Below, in pieces: positions 54,678 to 62,351 of a DNA stretch of 64,000 nt (positions are counted from its first letter, which is position 1; each line of letters starts with the position of its first letter). The DNA is from Polaromonas glacialis (GTDB lineage: Bacteria; Pseudomonadota; Gammaproteobacteria; Burkholderiales; Burkholderiaceae_C). A model generated the notes under the pieces. It saw nothing but the letters and a program-made list of their open reading frames with translations, did not search any database and had not been told where the DNA came from. Location of the stretch: NCBI RefSeq assembly GCF_000709345.1, contig NZ_KL448323.1:1733830-1797829 (forward strand), read 5' to 3'. Both the position numbers and the translations under genes were made by a program.

Positions 54678-54974
54678 TCAGCTTGCCTGGTTGGACGGAT
54701 GGGGTTGACTGGGCGGCTCGCTCAACTCGGGACGTTGCGGCAAGTCGCGGATCATGGCCTCGCCAACTGCGTCGCGGCCGTCTGAAGGCAGGTCGGGTTC
54801 CAGTGCCATACCAGGCTCCTCGCCGCCCGGCTTGTGGCGTGGGGCCAATGGTTCAGCGCCGGAACTGGCTTGTTGGTCAAGCACCGTGGCGGCGTGGCCG
54901 GCCATGTTCGGATTGGCAGGCGAAGCGTCGGCTTGTATTGCCTTGGGGTCACGGGCGTCTGCGGAAACATTCAT
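54678..54974 (-). CDS. Hypothetical hydrophilic protein (98 aa)
   Basis: The 98-residue acidic, Pro/Ala/Glu-rich protein has no membrane segment. The ATG at 54974 has GGAGG nine bases upstream. It starts just after the upstream gene's stop at 54976 and precedes the 41-residue gene. No family recognised; it appears disordered. Confidence 0.6.
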   Translation of the reverse strand: MNVSADARDPKAIQADASPANPNMAGHAATVLDQQASSGAEPLAPRHKPGGEEPGMALEPDLPSDGRDAVGEAMIRDLPQRPELSEPPSQPHPSNQAS

Positions 54975-54975
54975 T

Positions 54976-55236
54976 TTAAAAACCTCCAAGCATCAGGGGA
55001 ACGTCATGGCTGGCAACGGTCGCCGCAGCAATCATCGAGACGAATACAGCCGCGCCAAAAGCCATGTAGCCGGCAAATCTGGAGTGCAGTTTTCCGGACT
55101 GACGTACGCGGAAGCCGGGAATCCTCTGCTCCTCGCGCTTGGCTGTCTGACCGCCTTGAAAGGGTTTTTTGCGTTCGGCCGCCAGGCTTGCGGGCTGGCC
55201 GACTGGAACTGAAACAGCTGAAAGCGACTTGTTCAT
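54976..55236 (-). CDS. Hypothetical small membrane protein (86 aa)
   Basis: The 86-residue protein has a polar, Lys/Arg-rich first half and one membrane helix (YMAFGAAVFVSMIAAATVA, about residues 57-75). AAGGCAGG precedes the ATG. It is first in the three-gene group of small proteins at 54543-55236. No family recognised. Confidence 0.58.
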   Translation of the reverse strand: MNKSLSAVSVPVGQPASLAAERKKPFQGGQTAKREEQRIPGFRVRQSGKLHSRFAGYMAFGAAVFVSMIAAATVASHDVPLMLGGF

Positions 55237-55582
55237 GGTTGGCCTGCCTTCATTCCGGGGTTGATTTATTCACTGCCTTGATCTTCCAGCACGCCAGCCC
55301 AGCGGTTTATAGGCCGCCAAGCCCTGTCCCTGTAAGCTTTCGGATGACAACCGGGCAAGCCCAAACCGGCACGGCTGCACGGCCTCGGGAATGAACCGCA
55401 CGGCATGCTGCCAGCGGATATTTATGCTGCGGCAAGACCCCGAAGGCTGACATCGCAGACAGCTTTGAAATATTGATAAAAAATCAGGCTTGCGCTTATA
55501 GAGCAAGGTTTCTTAGCTATAAGAAAAATAGCTTTCGAGAAACTTTTTTTTGTGACTTTTCAGATCTCCTGAATTTCAGGAC
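55237..55582. other. Gene-free interval before the IS66 remnant
   Basis: No credible gene. The AT-rich part (55460-55560) has TATAAGAAAAATAGC-like words and a T-run. The left end of the IS66 element should lie here, but no terminal repeat partner is available inside the window. Confidence 0.35.
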
Positions 55583-55985
55583 ATGAGGGGTTATGTCAAA
55601 CTCGAACCCGTGCAAAACCCCAACGCCACCGCCGACCTGACGTTCCAGGCCATGGACGAGAAAGCCAAAGCACTGCAAGGGCAAGTTGAGGTTCTGACAA
55701 ACGAAGTTGAAAGACTGCGTTTGCGTATCAAGGAGCTCAAAGGGCAGGCGTCCAAGAACAGCAAGAACTCCAGCAAGCCGCCATCCTCCGATGGATCGAA
55801 GAAGACGACCTCGCTGCGCGTGGCCCCAGGCAAGAAGCCGGGCGGGCAGGCCGCGCATGCGGGCAAGACGTTGGCACAAACAGACACGCCAGACATCGTC
55901 GTCCAGCAAGCACCGCCCGAGCGCTGCGATGTCTGCCAGGCGACGCTGTCCAATAGCGATGCGCAGGTTCATCGGCGCGGCAAGG
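55583..55985 (+). pseudogene. IS66-family transposase, N-terminal remnant
   Basis: About 134 codons encode a coiled-coil start (MDEKAKALQGQVEVLTNEVERLRLRIKEL), the SKNSSKPPSSDGSKK stretch and the beginning of a zinc-binding region (CDVCQATLSNSDAQVHRRG), as in IS66 transposases of the single-gene (ISBst12-like) group. Similarity stops at about 55985, exactly where an IS21-type end begins. The continuation of the gene is found at 63739-64000. Confidence 0.85.
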
Positions 55986-56054
55986 TGTCAATACCGGTTG
56001 AAATTTCCCCATTTGGCCGGAGTAAATTTCCCCACCCCTGTGGTGGATGGGCGG

Positions 56055-56906
56055 TCAGCCCGGCATGGACGGCGAGGACTCTTTTTGGGGTTGGGCAGGC
56101 CGGCGTTTGGATGGCGGCGCTGGTTCTGGCAAGGGCGGTCGATTGCGCAGGTGCTCGGGAATCAAGGCGGCGTGCTCCCGCAGGCGGTACGAATTGCCTT
56201 CAATGGGCACCACCACCGCGTGGTGCAGCAGGCGGTCGAGCAAGGCGCTGGCGACCACAGCGTCCCCAAAAATATCAGCCCACTCGCCAAAGCCGCGGTT
56301 GCCCGTCATGATCATGGCGCAGCGTTCGTAGCAGGCGTTGACGAGCTGGAAGAACAGATTGCCCCCGCTCGAGCCCACCGGCAGATAGCCGATTTCGTCG
56401 ACGATGAGCACGCTGTAGCGGCTCAGGAACTTGACCCGCTCGCGCAGGCGCCCCCCGCGCTCGGCCTTGCGCATCGAATCCACCAGTTCGGCGAGCGTTG
56501 CAAAGTACACGCTCTTGCCCGCCTTGACGGCCTCGACCCCCAGGGCAATGGCCAGGTGGCTTTTTCCGGTACCGGGCGGCCCCAGGAAATGCACGCACTG
56601 GCGCCGCTCGACAAAGCCGAGTTCGGCCAGCGCCAGTATCCGGTTGCGGTCCAGGCTGGGCTGGAAACCGAAGTCATACCCGGAGAGCGTCTTGACGGTG
56701 GTCAGCCGGGCCGTCTGCAAGGCCATCTTGATGCGCCGGCTCTCGCGCGTGGAGTATTCCTCGCCCAACAGCGATTCAATGGCTTGGAGCGCGCTGAACT
56801 CGCCCTGCTCGGTACGCGAGAGCGTCGCCTGCAGCGCCTCCAGGGCCCGGGGCATCTTCAGGCCGACCAGATGGCGACGGATTTGCTCGGTGGTGTCAGC
56901 GCCCAT
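56055..56906 (-). CDS. istB: IS21-family helper ATPase IstB
   Basis: The 283-residue AAA+ ATPase has Walker A GPPGTGKSH near residue 110, Walker B SVLIVDEIGYLP near 170, and the family segments RRIKMALQTARLTTVKTLSGYDFGFQPSLDR and GNLFFQLVNACYERCAMIMTGNRGFGEW. It assists the IstA transposase in target choice. The gene is intact, but its partner istA is truncated, so the element is probably not mobile by itself. Confidence 0.92.
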   Translation of the reverse strand: MGADTTEQIRRHLVGLKMPRALEALQATLSRTEQGEFSALQAIESLLGEEYSTRESRRIKMALQTARLTTVKTLSGYDFGFQPSLDRNRILALAELGFVERRQCVHFLGPPGTGKSHLAIALGVEAVKAGKSVYFATLAELVDSMRKAERGGRLRERVKFLSRYSVLIVDEIGYLPVGSSGGNLFFQLVNACYERCAMIMTGNRGFGEWADIFGDAVVASALLDRLLHHAVVVPIEGNSYRLREHAALIPEHLRNRPPLPEPAPPSKRRPAQPQKESSPSMPG

Positions 56907-57498
56907 CGCTGTGCTCCCAGGTGACGGGCCACGAGCTCGTACACGCCCAGGGGCCGCGTGGCCACCGACAGGCCCGGCGTCACGCCAGGCTTGTTCTTCC
57001 CGCCCTGGTGGCGTGCAGCGCGCTGCAGCTGGCGATGCCCGGGCAGCACGGAGCGGCGCTTGCGCCCTTGCAGCAAGGCGTGCGTGGCAATGAGCTCGCC
57101 CTCCTCATGAATACGCACCTGACAGGGCGTGGTCTGCACCTCCAGCACGCGGCTGCGGGTGCCGTCGGGCACGCTGTAATAGTTGCCGCCCACGCTAACG
57201 CAGCCGTCGTTGCTCACCCGCCGCTCCATGCGCAGCACGGCATCGAAGCGCCCGCCGGGCAACGGCTGCAAGGCGGGCCGCTCCTGGGCGAAGTGCTCGG
57301 CTACCACCCGGTCGGTCGTGCCGTGCACGCGCGCATTGGCGACCGCGTCGAGCCACTGGCGCAGCTGCGCGTTCATGTCCGTCAGATCGGCAAACGCGCG
57401 CGCCATGAAGAAGTCGGCCAGGATGTAGCGATACGGGCGCTCGACTTTGCCTTTCTCATAGGTCCAGAACTGCCGGCTGTCCGGCCACTGGAGCGTGC
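56858..57498 (-). pseudogene. istA: IS21-family transposase IstA, C-terminal remnant
   Basis: About 213 codons of IstA remain: RQFWTYEKGKVERPYRYILADFFMARAFADL, the DDE-domain end, then HFAQERPALQPLP and CVSVGGNYYSVP. The catalytic N-terminal two thirds are missing; the break lies at about 57498, where the DUF5372-like gene starts in the opposite direction. The C-terminus overlaps istB by 49 bp. Confidence 0.8.
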
Positions 57499-57780
57499 AT
57501 AGAGATCGAAGTCACGCATCCCTTTCATCCCTGGCGTGGCCAGCGCTTTGTGCTGGCCACGCGCAAGCGAAACTGGGGCGAGGATCGGGTGATGTACTTC
57601 GACGCCCAAGGCCGGCTGCGTTCGCTGCCTGCGGCGTGGACCGACATCGACCCGCCGGACGTTTGCACGCAGGCAGCCGCTGGTCGTGCGGCGTTTCGTT
57701 CGGACGATCTCCTCAGGCTTGCAGCGCTGATCGACGAGATCAGGACCCAGCACTTGAGGAGGCCTCGCCGTGTCAAGTAA
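57499..57780 (+). CDS. DUF5372-like protein of the recombinase module (start lost or altered)
   Basis: The frame encodes EIEVTHPFHPWRGQRFVLATRKRNWGEDRVMYFDAQGRL...AAWTDIDPP and continues to a stop at 57780. It resembles the short proteins (DUF5372-like, from memory) encoded beside serine recombinases. No ATG, GTG or TTG precedes the conserved start; an ATA at 57499 lies five bases after GGAG, and a GTG at 57550 is internal. The gene's 5' end appears to have been cut at the junction with istA. Confidence 0.6.
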   Translation: MEIEVTHPFHPWRGQRFVLATRKRNWGEDRVMYFDAQGRLRSLPAAWTDIDPPDVCTQAAAGRAAFRSDDLLRLAALIDEIRTQHLRRPRRVK

Positions 57781-57896
57781 ATTTTGCCGCATCTGTAAAG
57801 GCATTAATGCCGCATGGCATGGCGTTGCCGAAATAACCACCGATTCAGGTGTCTTGGTTTCTTTCTGGGCAATAGCATCCACAGGAGTAGGAGGTC

Positions 57897-57959
57897 ATGG
57901 CTGCCTTGACGCCACGCAGCCAGCGGCATATTATTATTTACACCACAAGTCGCCTTTAG
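57897..57959 (+). CDS. Possible 20-residue leader peptide
   Basis: An ATG with a strong AGGAGG site seven bases upstream opens a 20-codon frame (MAALTPRSQRHIIIYTTSRL) that ends three bases before the ATG of the next gene. It could couple translation of that gene, or be chance. It is too short for homology judgement. Confidence 0.35.
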   Translation: MAALTPRSQRHIIIYTTSRL

Positions 57960-57962
57960 ACG

Positions 57963-58415
57963 ATGACCAAGACCACCCCCAAGCTCGATCGACTGCGCCA
58001 GGCCGGCGTCCTCAACGCACAGCCTGGGCGAGTGCAGGCCGCTTGGTTCCAGCCGGGGAGCTTCTTCGACGCCAACGATCTGGTGCAGGTCAAATACGAG
58101 ATGCTGCGCCACGCGCGCCAGGACGGCGTCACCAAGGCCGAGGCGGCGAGTCTTTTTGGCCTGTCGCGCCCGACTTTCTATCAGGCCGAAGCCGCGTTCG
58201 AGCAGGGCGGCGTGGCCGGCTTGCTGCCGCAGCCGCGCGGCCCGAAGTCGGCGCACAAGCTCACTGCCGAGGTGATGGGCGTGATCGAGTCGCACCATCG
58301 CCCGGGCGCCCCGATGCAGGCGCGCGAGATGGCCCGGGTGGTGTTCAGCCAGCTGGGCCTGAAGGTGCACCCGCGCAGCATCGAGCGGGCCATGACACGC
58401 AAAAAAAAACGCTGA
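57963..58415 (+). CDS. Helix-turn-helix protein of the recombinase module
   Basis: The 150-residue protein has a helix-turn-helix in KYEMLRHARQDGVTKAEAASLFGLSRPTFYQAEAAFEQGGVAGLLPQPRGPKSAHKLT (residues 40-100) followed by a winged-helix-like AREMARVVFSQLGLKVHPRSIERAM. It resembles the DNA-binding part of IS-type integrases but has no catalytic domain. Such proteins are found upstream of large serine recombinases with DUF5372-like proteins. It ends in a nine-A run encoding Lys. Confidence 0.8.
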   Translation: MTKTTPKLDRLRQAGVLNAQPGRVQAAWFQPGSFFDANDLVQVKYEMLRHARQDGVTKAEAASLFGLSRPTFYQAEAAFEQGGVAGLLPQPRGPKSAHKLTAEVMGVIESHHRPGAPMQAREMARVVFSQLGLKVHPRSIERAMTRKKKR

Positions 58416-58429
58416 CATCGGCGGCTGTC

Positions 58430-58735
58430 GTGTGCTGCGCAAAGGGTCTGCCCGCGCAAGCCGCGTCGGCATACGAGCGCATTCGCGCCGACGTGATGGC
58501 CGGCCAGGCGCGCCCCGACGCCGTGGGCGCCATCGTCTTTCACGGCATGTGGCGAGGGCTTGGGGTACTGCTCGAGACGGCAGCCTCGCCATTGCCACTG
58601 CCTTCACCGACCGTGTCGCCGCCATCAGCGGCGACCCCCACCGGCACGCCCGATCGCCAGCTCGTGCGTTTGCTGGCCGACATGGTGCTGGCCTTACAGA
58701 CAGGAGGTGATCCATGCCCAGTGAGTCCGCCTTGA
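58430..58735 (+). CDS. Hypothetical protein of the recombinase module
   Basis: The roughly 101-residue protein has AKGLPAQAASAYERIRADVMAGQARPDAVGAIVFHGMWRGLGVLLE, then a Pro-rich linker and VRLLADMVLALQTG. I chose a GTG at 58430; no good ribosome-binding site is visible. It overlaps the recombinase start by 22 bp. It belongs to the same three-to-four gene module; function unknown, possibly a partner of the recombinase. Confidence 0.6.
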   Translation: MCCAKGLPAQAASAYERIRADVMAGQARPDAVGAIVFHGMWRGLGVLLETAASPLPLPSPTVSPPSAATPTGTPDRQLVRLLADMVLALQTGGDPCPVSPP

Positions 58736-60795
58736 AGATCGATGCCGACCATCTACGCCGCGACGCGTTCCTGTACGTGCGCCAATCCTCGTTGCGCCAG
58801 GTGTTCGAGAACACCGAGAGCACCCAGCGCCAGTACGCGCTGCGCGAGCGCGCGGTCGCGCTGGGCTGGCCCATCGAGCGCGTGCATGTCATCGACAGCG
58901 ACCTGGGCCAGTCCGGCGCGCAGGCGCAGGGCCGTGACGGCTTCCAGCACCTGGTCACCGAGGTGGCGCTGGGCCACGCCGGCATCGTGCTGGGTCTGGA
59001 GGTCTCGCGCCTGGCGCGCAACAACGCCGATTGGCACCGTCTGCTCGAGCTGGCCGCGCTGTCGCATACGCTGATCCTCGACGAGGACGGGGTCTACGAC
59101 CCGGCCCACTTCAACGACCGCTTGCTGCTGGGCCTCAAGGGCACCATGAGTGAGGCTGAATTGCATATCCTCAGGTCCCGCCTGCAAGGCGGCATTCTCA
59201 ACAAAGCTCGCCGCGGGGAGCTGGAGATACCCTTGCCGATCGGCCTGACGTACGACGGCCTCGGCCGGGTCGTGCTCGACCCGGACCGCCAGGTCCAGGA
59301 CACGGTGCGGCTGCTCTTCGATGTGTTCGACGCGGTCGGCTCGGCCTGCGCCGTGGTGCGGCGTCTGCGCGCTCAGCAGGTGCTGTTTCCCCGGCGCATC
59401 CGCCGAGGAATCGGCAAGGGCGATCTGCTGTGGGGGTCGATTGACGTCTCGCGGGTGCTGCAGATCCTGCACAACCCGCGTTACGCCGGCGCGTTCGTCT
59501 ACGGGCGCTCGCGCACCGGATGCAACGCACAGCTCCATCCGGTGCAGCGCGTCGTCGGGCAAAAGGACTGGAAGGTGTTGATCCGTGACGCCCATCCGGG
59601 CTACATCGACTGGCCGCAGTTCGAGCGCAATGCGCTGCGGCTGCGTCAGAACCTGGGTTTTGCACCCGGGGAGCGCGGTCGCATGCCGCGCGAAGGTCAG
59701 GCCTTGCTGCAGGGTCGCGTGCTGTGCGGCAAGTGCGGTGCGCGCATGCGCGTGCACTACGAGGCGCTTGGCGCCGGGCTTCGTGCCTACTACCGCTGCA
59801 GCGAAGAGGTGGTGCGCCGTGCCGGCAAGCCATGCCAGGCCGTCCACGGACCGGCGGTCGATGCCGCGGTGAGTGCCTTGCTGCTGCAGACCGTGGCGCC
59901 CGCAGCGATCGAGGTGGCGCTGGCCGTGCAGGACGAAATTGCCCAGCGCATCGGGCAGGCCGCCGAGCGGCGCCAGGCGCAGCTCGAGCGCGCACGCTAC
60001 GAAGCCGAGCTGGCCCGGCGCCGCTACGCCAAGGTCGATCCGGACAACCGCCTGGTAGCCGATGCGCTGGAGGCCGACTGGAACCATCGCCTACGCGAAC
60101 TCGATGCCTTGCAACAACTTCAAGATCGCCAACGCCAGAGCGATGAAACCCAACTGGACGACGCGGCGCGCCAGCGGATCGCCGAGCTGACAAGCGACTT
60201 TCCCCGCGTCTGGAACGATGCCCGGACCAGCGCCCAGGAACGCAAGCGCATGCTCGCGCTCCTGGTCGAGGACGTGACGCTTGTGGCCGGCCCCAGCATT
60301 GCCGTTCATGTACGCTGGCGCGGCGGGCATACCCAGAGCCTGAGCGTGGACAAGCCACGCCCCATCGCGCAGATCCGCAAAACGCCCTGCGAAGTCGTCA
60401 AGCTCATCGATGAATGGCTCGATGCCTCAACGGACAGGCAGGTCGCCGCCAGGCTCAACGAACAGGGCCACCGCAACTGGAAGGGGCAGTCGTTCACGTC
60501 GAGAACGGTCATGTCCGTTCGCCGTGCCTACCGATTGCGCAGTCGTTTCGAACGGCTGCGAGCGCACGGCATGCTCACGGGCCAGGAGATGGCCGAGCAG
60601 CTCGGTGTGTCGTCGACCACCATCCATCAGCTCGGCCGCAAAGGGGTGCTGGCGCGCCACCTGTACGGCAACCACCACCGTTGCTTGTACGAGCCACCAA
60701 ACGGTGGTCAACTGGTGCGCGGCGTCGGTGGCCGGTACACCAGCCACTGCGCTTCGTTTATTCCCGCTCAACCGTCAACACAAGGTGCAGTATGA
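58714..60795 (+). CDS. Large serine recombinase
   Basis: The 693-residue protein has an N-terminal resolvase domain (FLYVRQSS with catalytic Ser25, residues 18-160), a recombinase domain (about 180-300) and a zinc-ribbon CGKCGARMRVHYEALGAGLRAYYRCSE near residues 332-360. A coiled coil of Glu/Arg-rich sequence (400-480) and a C-terminal helix-turn-helix (MAEQLGVSSTTIHQLGRKGVL) follow. This is the layout of large serine integrases and transposon recombinases. GGAGG lies seven bases before the ATG. It may have moved the module, but no attachment sites were found. Confidence 0.93.
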   Translation: MPSESALKIDADHLRRDAFLYVRQSSLRQVFENTESTQRQYALRERAVALGWPIERVHVIDSDLGQSGAQAQGRDGFQHLVTEVALGHAGIVLGLEVSRLARNNADWHRLLELAALSHTLILDEDGVYDPAHFNDRLLLGLKGTMSEAELHILRSRLQGGILNKARRGELEIPLPIGLTYDGLGRVVLDPDRQVQDTVRLLFDVFDAVGSACAVVRRLRAQQVLFPRRIRRGIGKGDLLWGSIDVSRVLQILHNPRYAGAFVYGRSRTGCNAQLHPVQRVVGQKDWKVLIRDAHPGYIDWPQFERNALRLRQNLGFAPGERGRMPREGQALLQGRVLCGKCGARMRVHYEALGAGLRAYYRCSEEVVRRAGKPCQAVHGPAVDAAVSALLLQTVAPAAIEVALAVQDEIAQRIGQAAERRQAQLERARYEAELARRRYAKVDPDNRLVADALEADWNHRLRELDALQQLQDRQRQSDETQLDDAARQRIAELTSDFPRVWNDARTSAQERKRMLALLVEDVTLVAGPSIAVHVRWRGGHTQSLSVDKPRPIAQIRKTPCEVVKLIDEWLDASTDRQVAARLNEQGHRNWKGQSFTSRTVMSVRRAYRLRSRFERLRAHGMLTGQEMAEQLGVSSTTIHQLGRKGVLARHLYGNHHRCLYEPPNGGQLVRGVGGRYTSHCASFIPAQPSTQGAV

Positions 60796-60905
60796 AGTCC
60801 ACGCCTTCGTCTGCGCCCGGTAGGGCTGGCATGCCCGAGGTACAAAACCATAGTGGGCCGCGCAGGCCAGCAGTTTGGCGTTGTAGACAATGGGTTTATT
60901 TGCGT

Positions 60906-62351
60906 CTAGCGGTAGTTTGTTAAATCCGAAGGTAGAGGTTAATCCCGTGGCCGGCGTTCAGGGCGCCGAGCAACGCGGCGAGTTCGGCCGGCGGGGGCGC
61001 GCTGGCAAAGGCGCGCCAGCAGCGCGCCAGCCAGTACGCCGGGGTCAGCCAGGCGCGAACCGCGCGCAGCAGGCGCGGCCAGCACGGCAGCGCCTTGACG
61101 GGGCCGGTTTTTTTTCCCGCCCCGGGCGGCGCTTTGGGGATACCAGGCAGTGGCGAGTCGTCTGCGCGCGCTTGCAACGCGTGATGCCGCCAGCAAAAGG
61201 CAAATGCGCAGCACACCAGCGTCCAGTGCCGGCGGATCGCCCGGTCGCTGCGAACCATGAAGTCGGCCCAGCCGAGCTCGTCCTTCATCTGTTTGTAGCC
61301 CTGCTCGATCCAGTTGCGCAAGCCGTAGATGCGCACAATCTCGGCCACAGGCGCGGGCAGGTTGGTCGTCAAATACCAGGTCGACAGCTCCGGCAACGCG
61401 CGCCGGTCGGTCGTGGCGCAGAGCGCCCGCACCGGCTTGAGCGGGCCATAGCCGAACAGTGTGAGCTCGGCGGCCCACCAGCGCTCGGTGTGGCCATCCC
61501 GGAAGCGGCGAATCACTGGCTGCCAGGCGCGCAGCGGCAGCGAGCGCGCCGCATCCCTGAACGAATGGTCCGCCTCGGCTGGCGCCCAGCCGCGCCCGGG
61601 CGCGCCGCGGCGCGCCAGTACATGGGGCAGACCGCGCGTGAGCAGCGCGGTTTCGAGCCCATTGTTGTCGCCATAAAAACAGTCTGCCACGATGGCGCAA
61701 AACGCGATGCCGGCGGCCTGCGCGCGCTCGACCAGCTCCAGCGCGATTTGCGGCTTGGTGCGAAACGCCGGATCCCGCTTTCCCTCTGGCTGCCGCTTCT
61801 CGGGCGTGTAGGGCATCACATGCAGCGGGTAGTAATGCGCCTCGTCGGCCCACAGCGTGGTCACCGCGACGATTCCGTTGTCGACCTTGCCCACCGAGCC
61901 CAGGTACTGGCGCGCCACGTGGTCGGTGGCACTGCCGTCCTTGCGATCCCCCGTGTCGTCAATTGCCAGTACGCCTGTGGCCGAAGGTGCCGTCGCCGGC
62001 TCGGCCACCAGCAGCGCCAGGCGCCTGGCATTGATCGCTTCGGCGTCCCAGGCAGCCTCAGACAGGAAAAACTGCAGCCGCTGCACCTGCGCTGCCTGGG
62101 CCTGGACGAGAGGCTCGGCGCCGACCAGCGCGGTCAGTGTCTTGGACCGGTCTCGCGGCAGCAGCAAGCCCGACAGGTAGGTGCGAAAGCCATGGCGCTG
62201 GGCCGGCGTCTTGAGCAAGGGATCGAACTGCACCGCGTAAGCCTCCAATGGTCCTGGTGCAGGAGGACATGAAAGACGAGCAGACATGATCTGGACCCTC
62301 CTGTCACTTGGACAGAACAGGGGATGAAATGGTTCAACAAACTACCGCTAG
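60906..62351 (-). mobile_element. IS701-family element (complete)
   Basis: Inverted ends CGGTAGTTTGTT (from 60910 and, inverted, to 62347) are each bordered by CTAG (60906-60909 and 62348-62351), consistent with the 4 bp CTAR-type duplication known for IS701. The length without the duplication is about 1.44 kb. Confidence 0.82.
60920..62287 (-). CDS. IS701-family transposase
   Basis: The 455-residue DDE transposase (IS4-like superfamily, IS701 group) has VLAIDDTGDRKDGSATDHVARQYLGSVGKVDNG (first Asp), AIVADCFYGDNNGLETAL (second Asp) and the YREK-like segment YGLRNWIEQGYKQMKDELGWADF (Glu). It is full length and intact, and runs from the left terminal repeat to about 50 bp from the right one. 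Confidence 0.93.
   Translation of the reverse strand: MSARLSCPPAPGPLEAYAVQFDPLLKTPAQRHGFRTYLSGLLLPRDRSKTLTALVGAEPLVQAQAAQVQRLQFFLSEAAWDAEAINARRLALLVAEPATAPSATGVLAIDDTGDRKDGSATDHVARQYLGSVGKVDNGIVAVTTLWADEAHYYPLHVMPYTPEKRQPEGKRDPAFRTKPQIALELVERAQAAGIAFCAIVADCFYGDNNGLETALLTRGLPHVLARRGAPGRGWAPAEADHSFRDAARSLPLRAWQPVIRRFRDGHTERWWAAELTLFGYGPLKPVRALCATTDRRALPELSTWYLTTNLPAPVAEIVRIYGLRNWIEQGYKQMKDELGWADFMVRSDRAIRRHWTLVCCAFAFCWRHHALQARADDSPLPGIPKAPPGAGKKTGPVKALPCWPRLLRAVRAWLTPAYWLARCWRAFASAPPPAELAALLGALNAGHGINLYLRI

Larger units (their letters stand above)
55986..57498 (-). mobile_element. IS21-family element, truncated
   Basis: The istB-side end begins TGTCAATACCGGTTGAAATT and contains two AAATTTCCCC words (56001-56040), as IS21-type ends with repeated sub-terminal motifs do. 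istB is complete, but istA is cut at about 57498 by the recombinase module, so the other end is missing. Confidence 0.75.

Noticed and set aside
58395..58440. Programmed frameshift on the A9 run joining the HTH gene to the next frame
   Set aside because: The A-run simply encodes a Lys-rich end, as expected for this HTH family, and the downstream frame has its own plausible start. The -1 relation is noted but not enough.
60890..62272. A 460-codon plus-strand frame opposite the IS701 transposase
   Set aside because: It is a shadow frame. The minus strand has all DDE motifs of IS701, and the plus frame has none.
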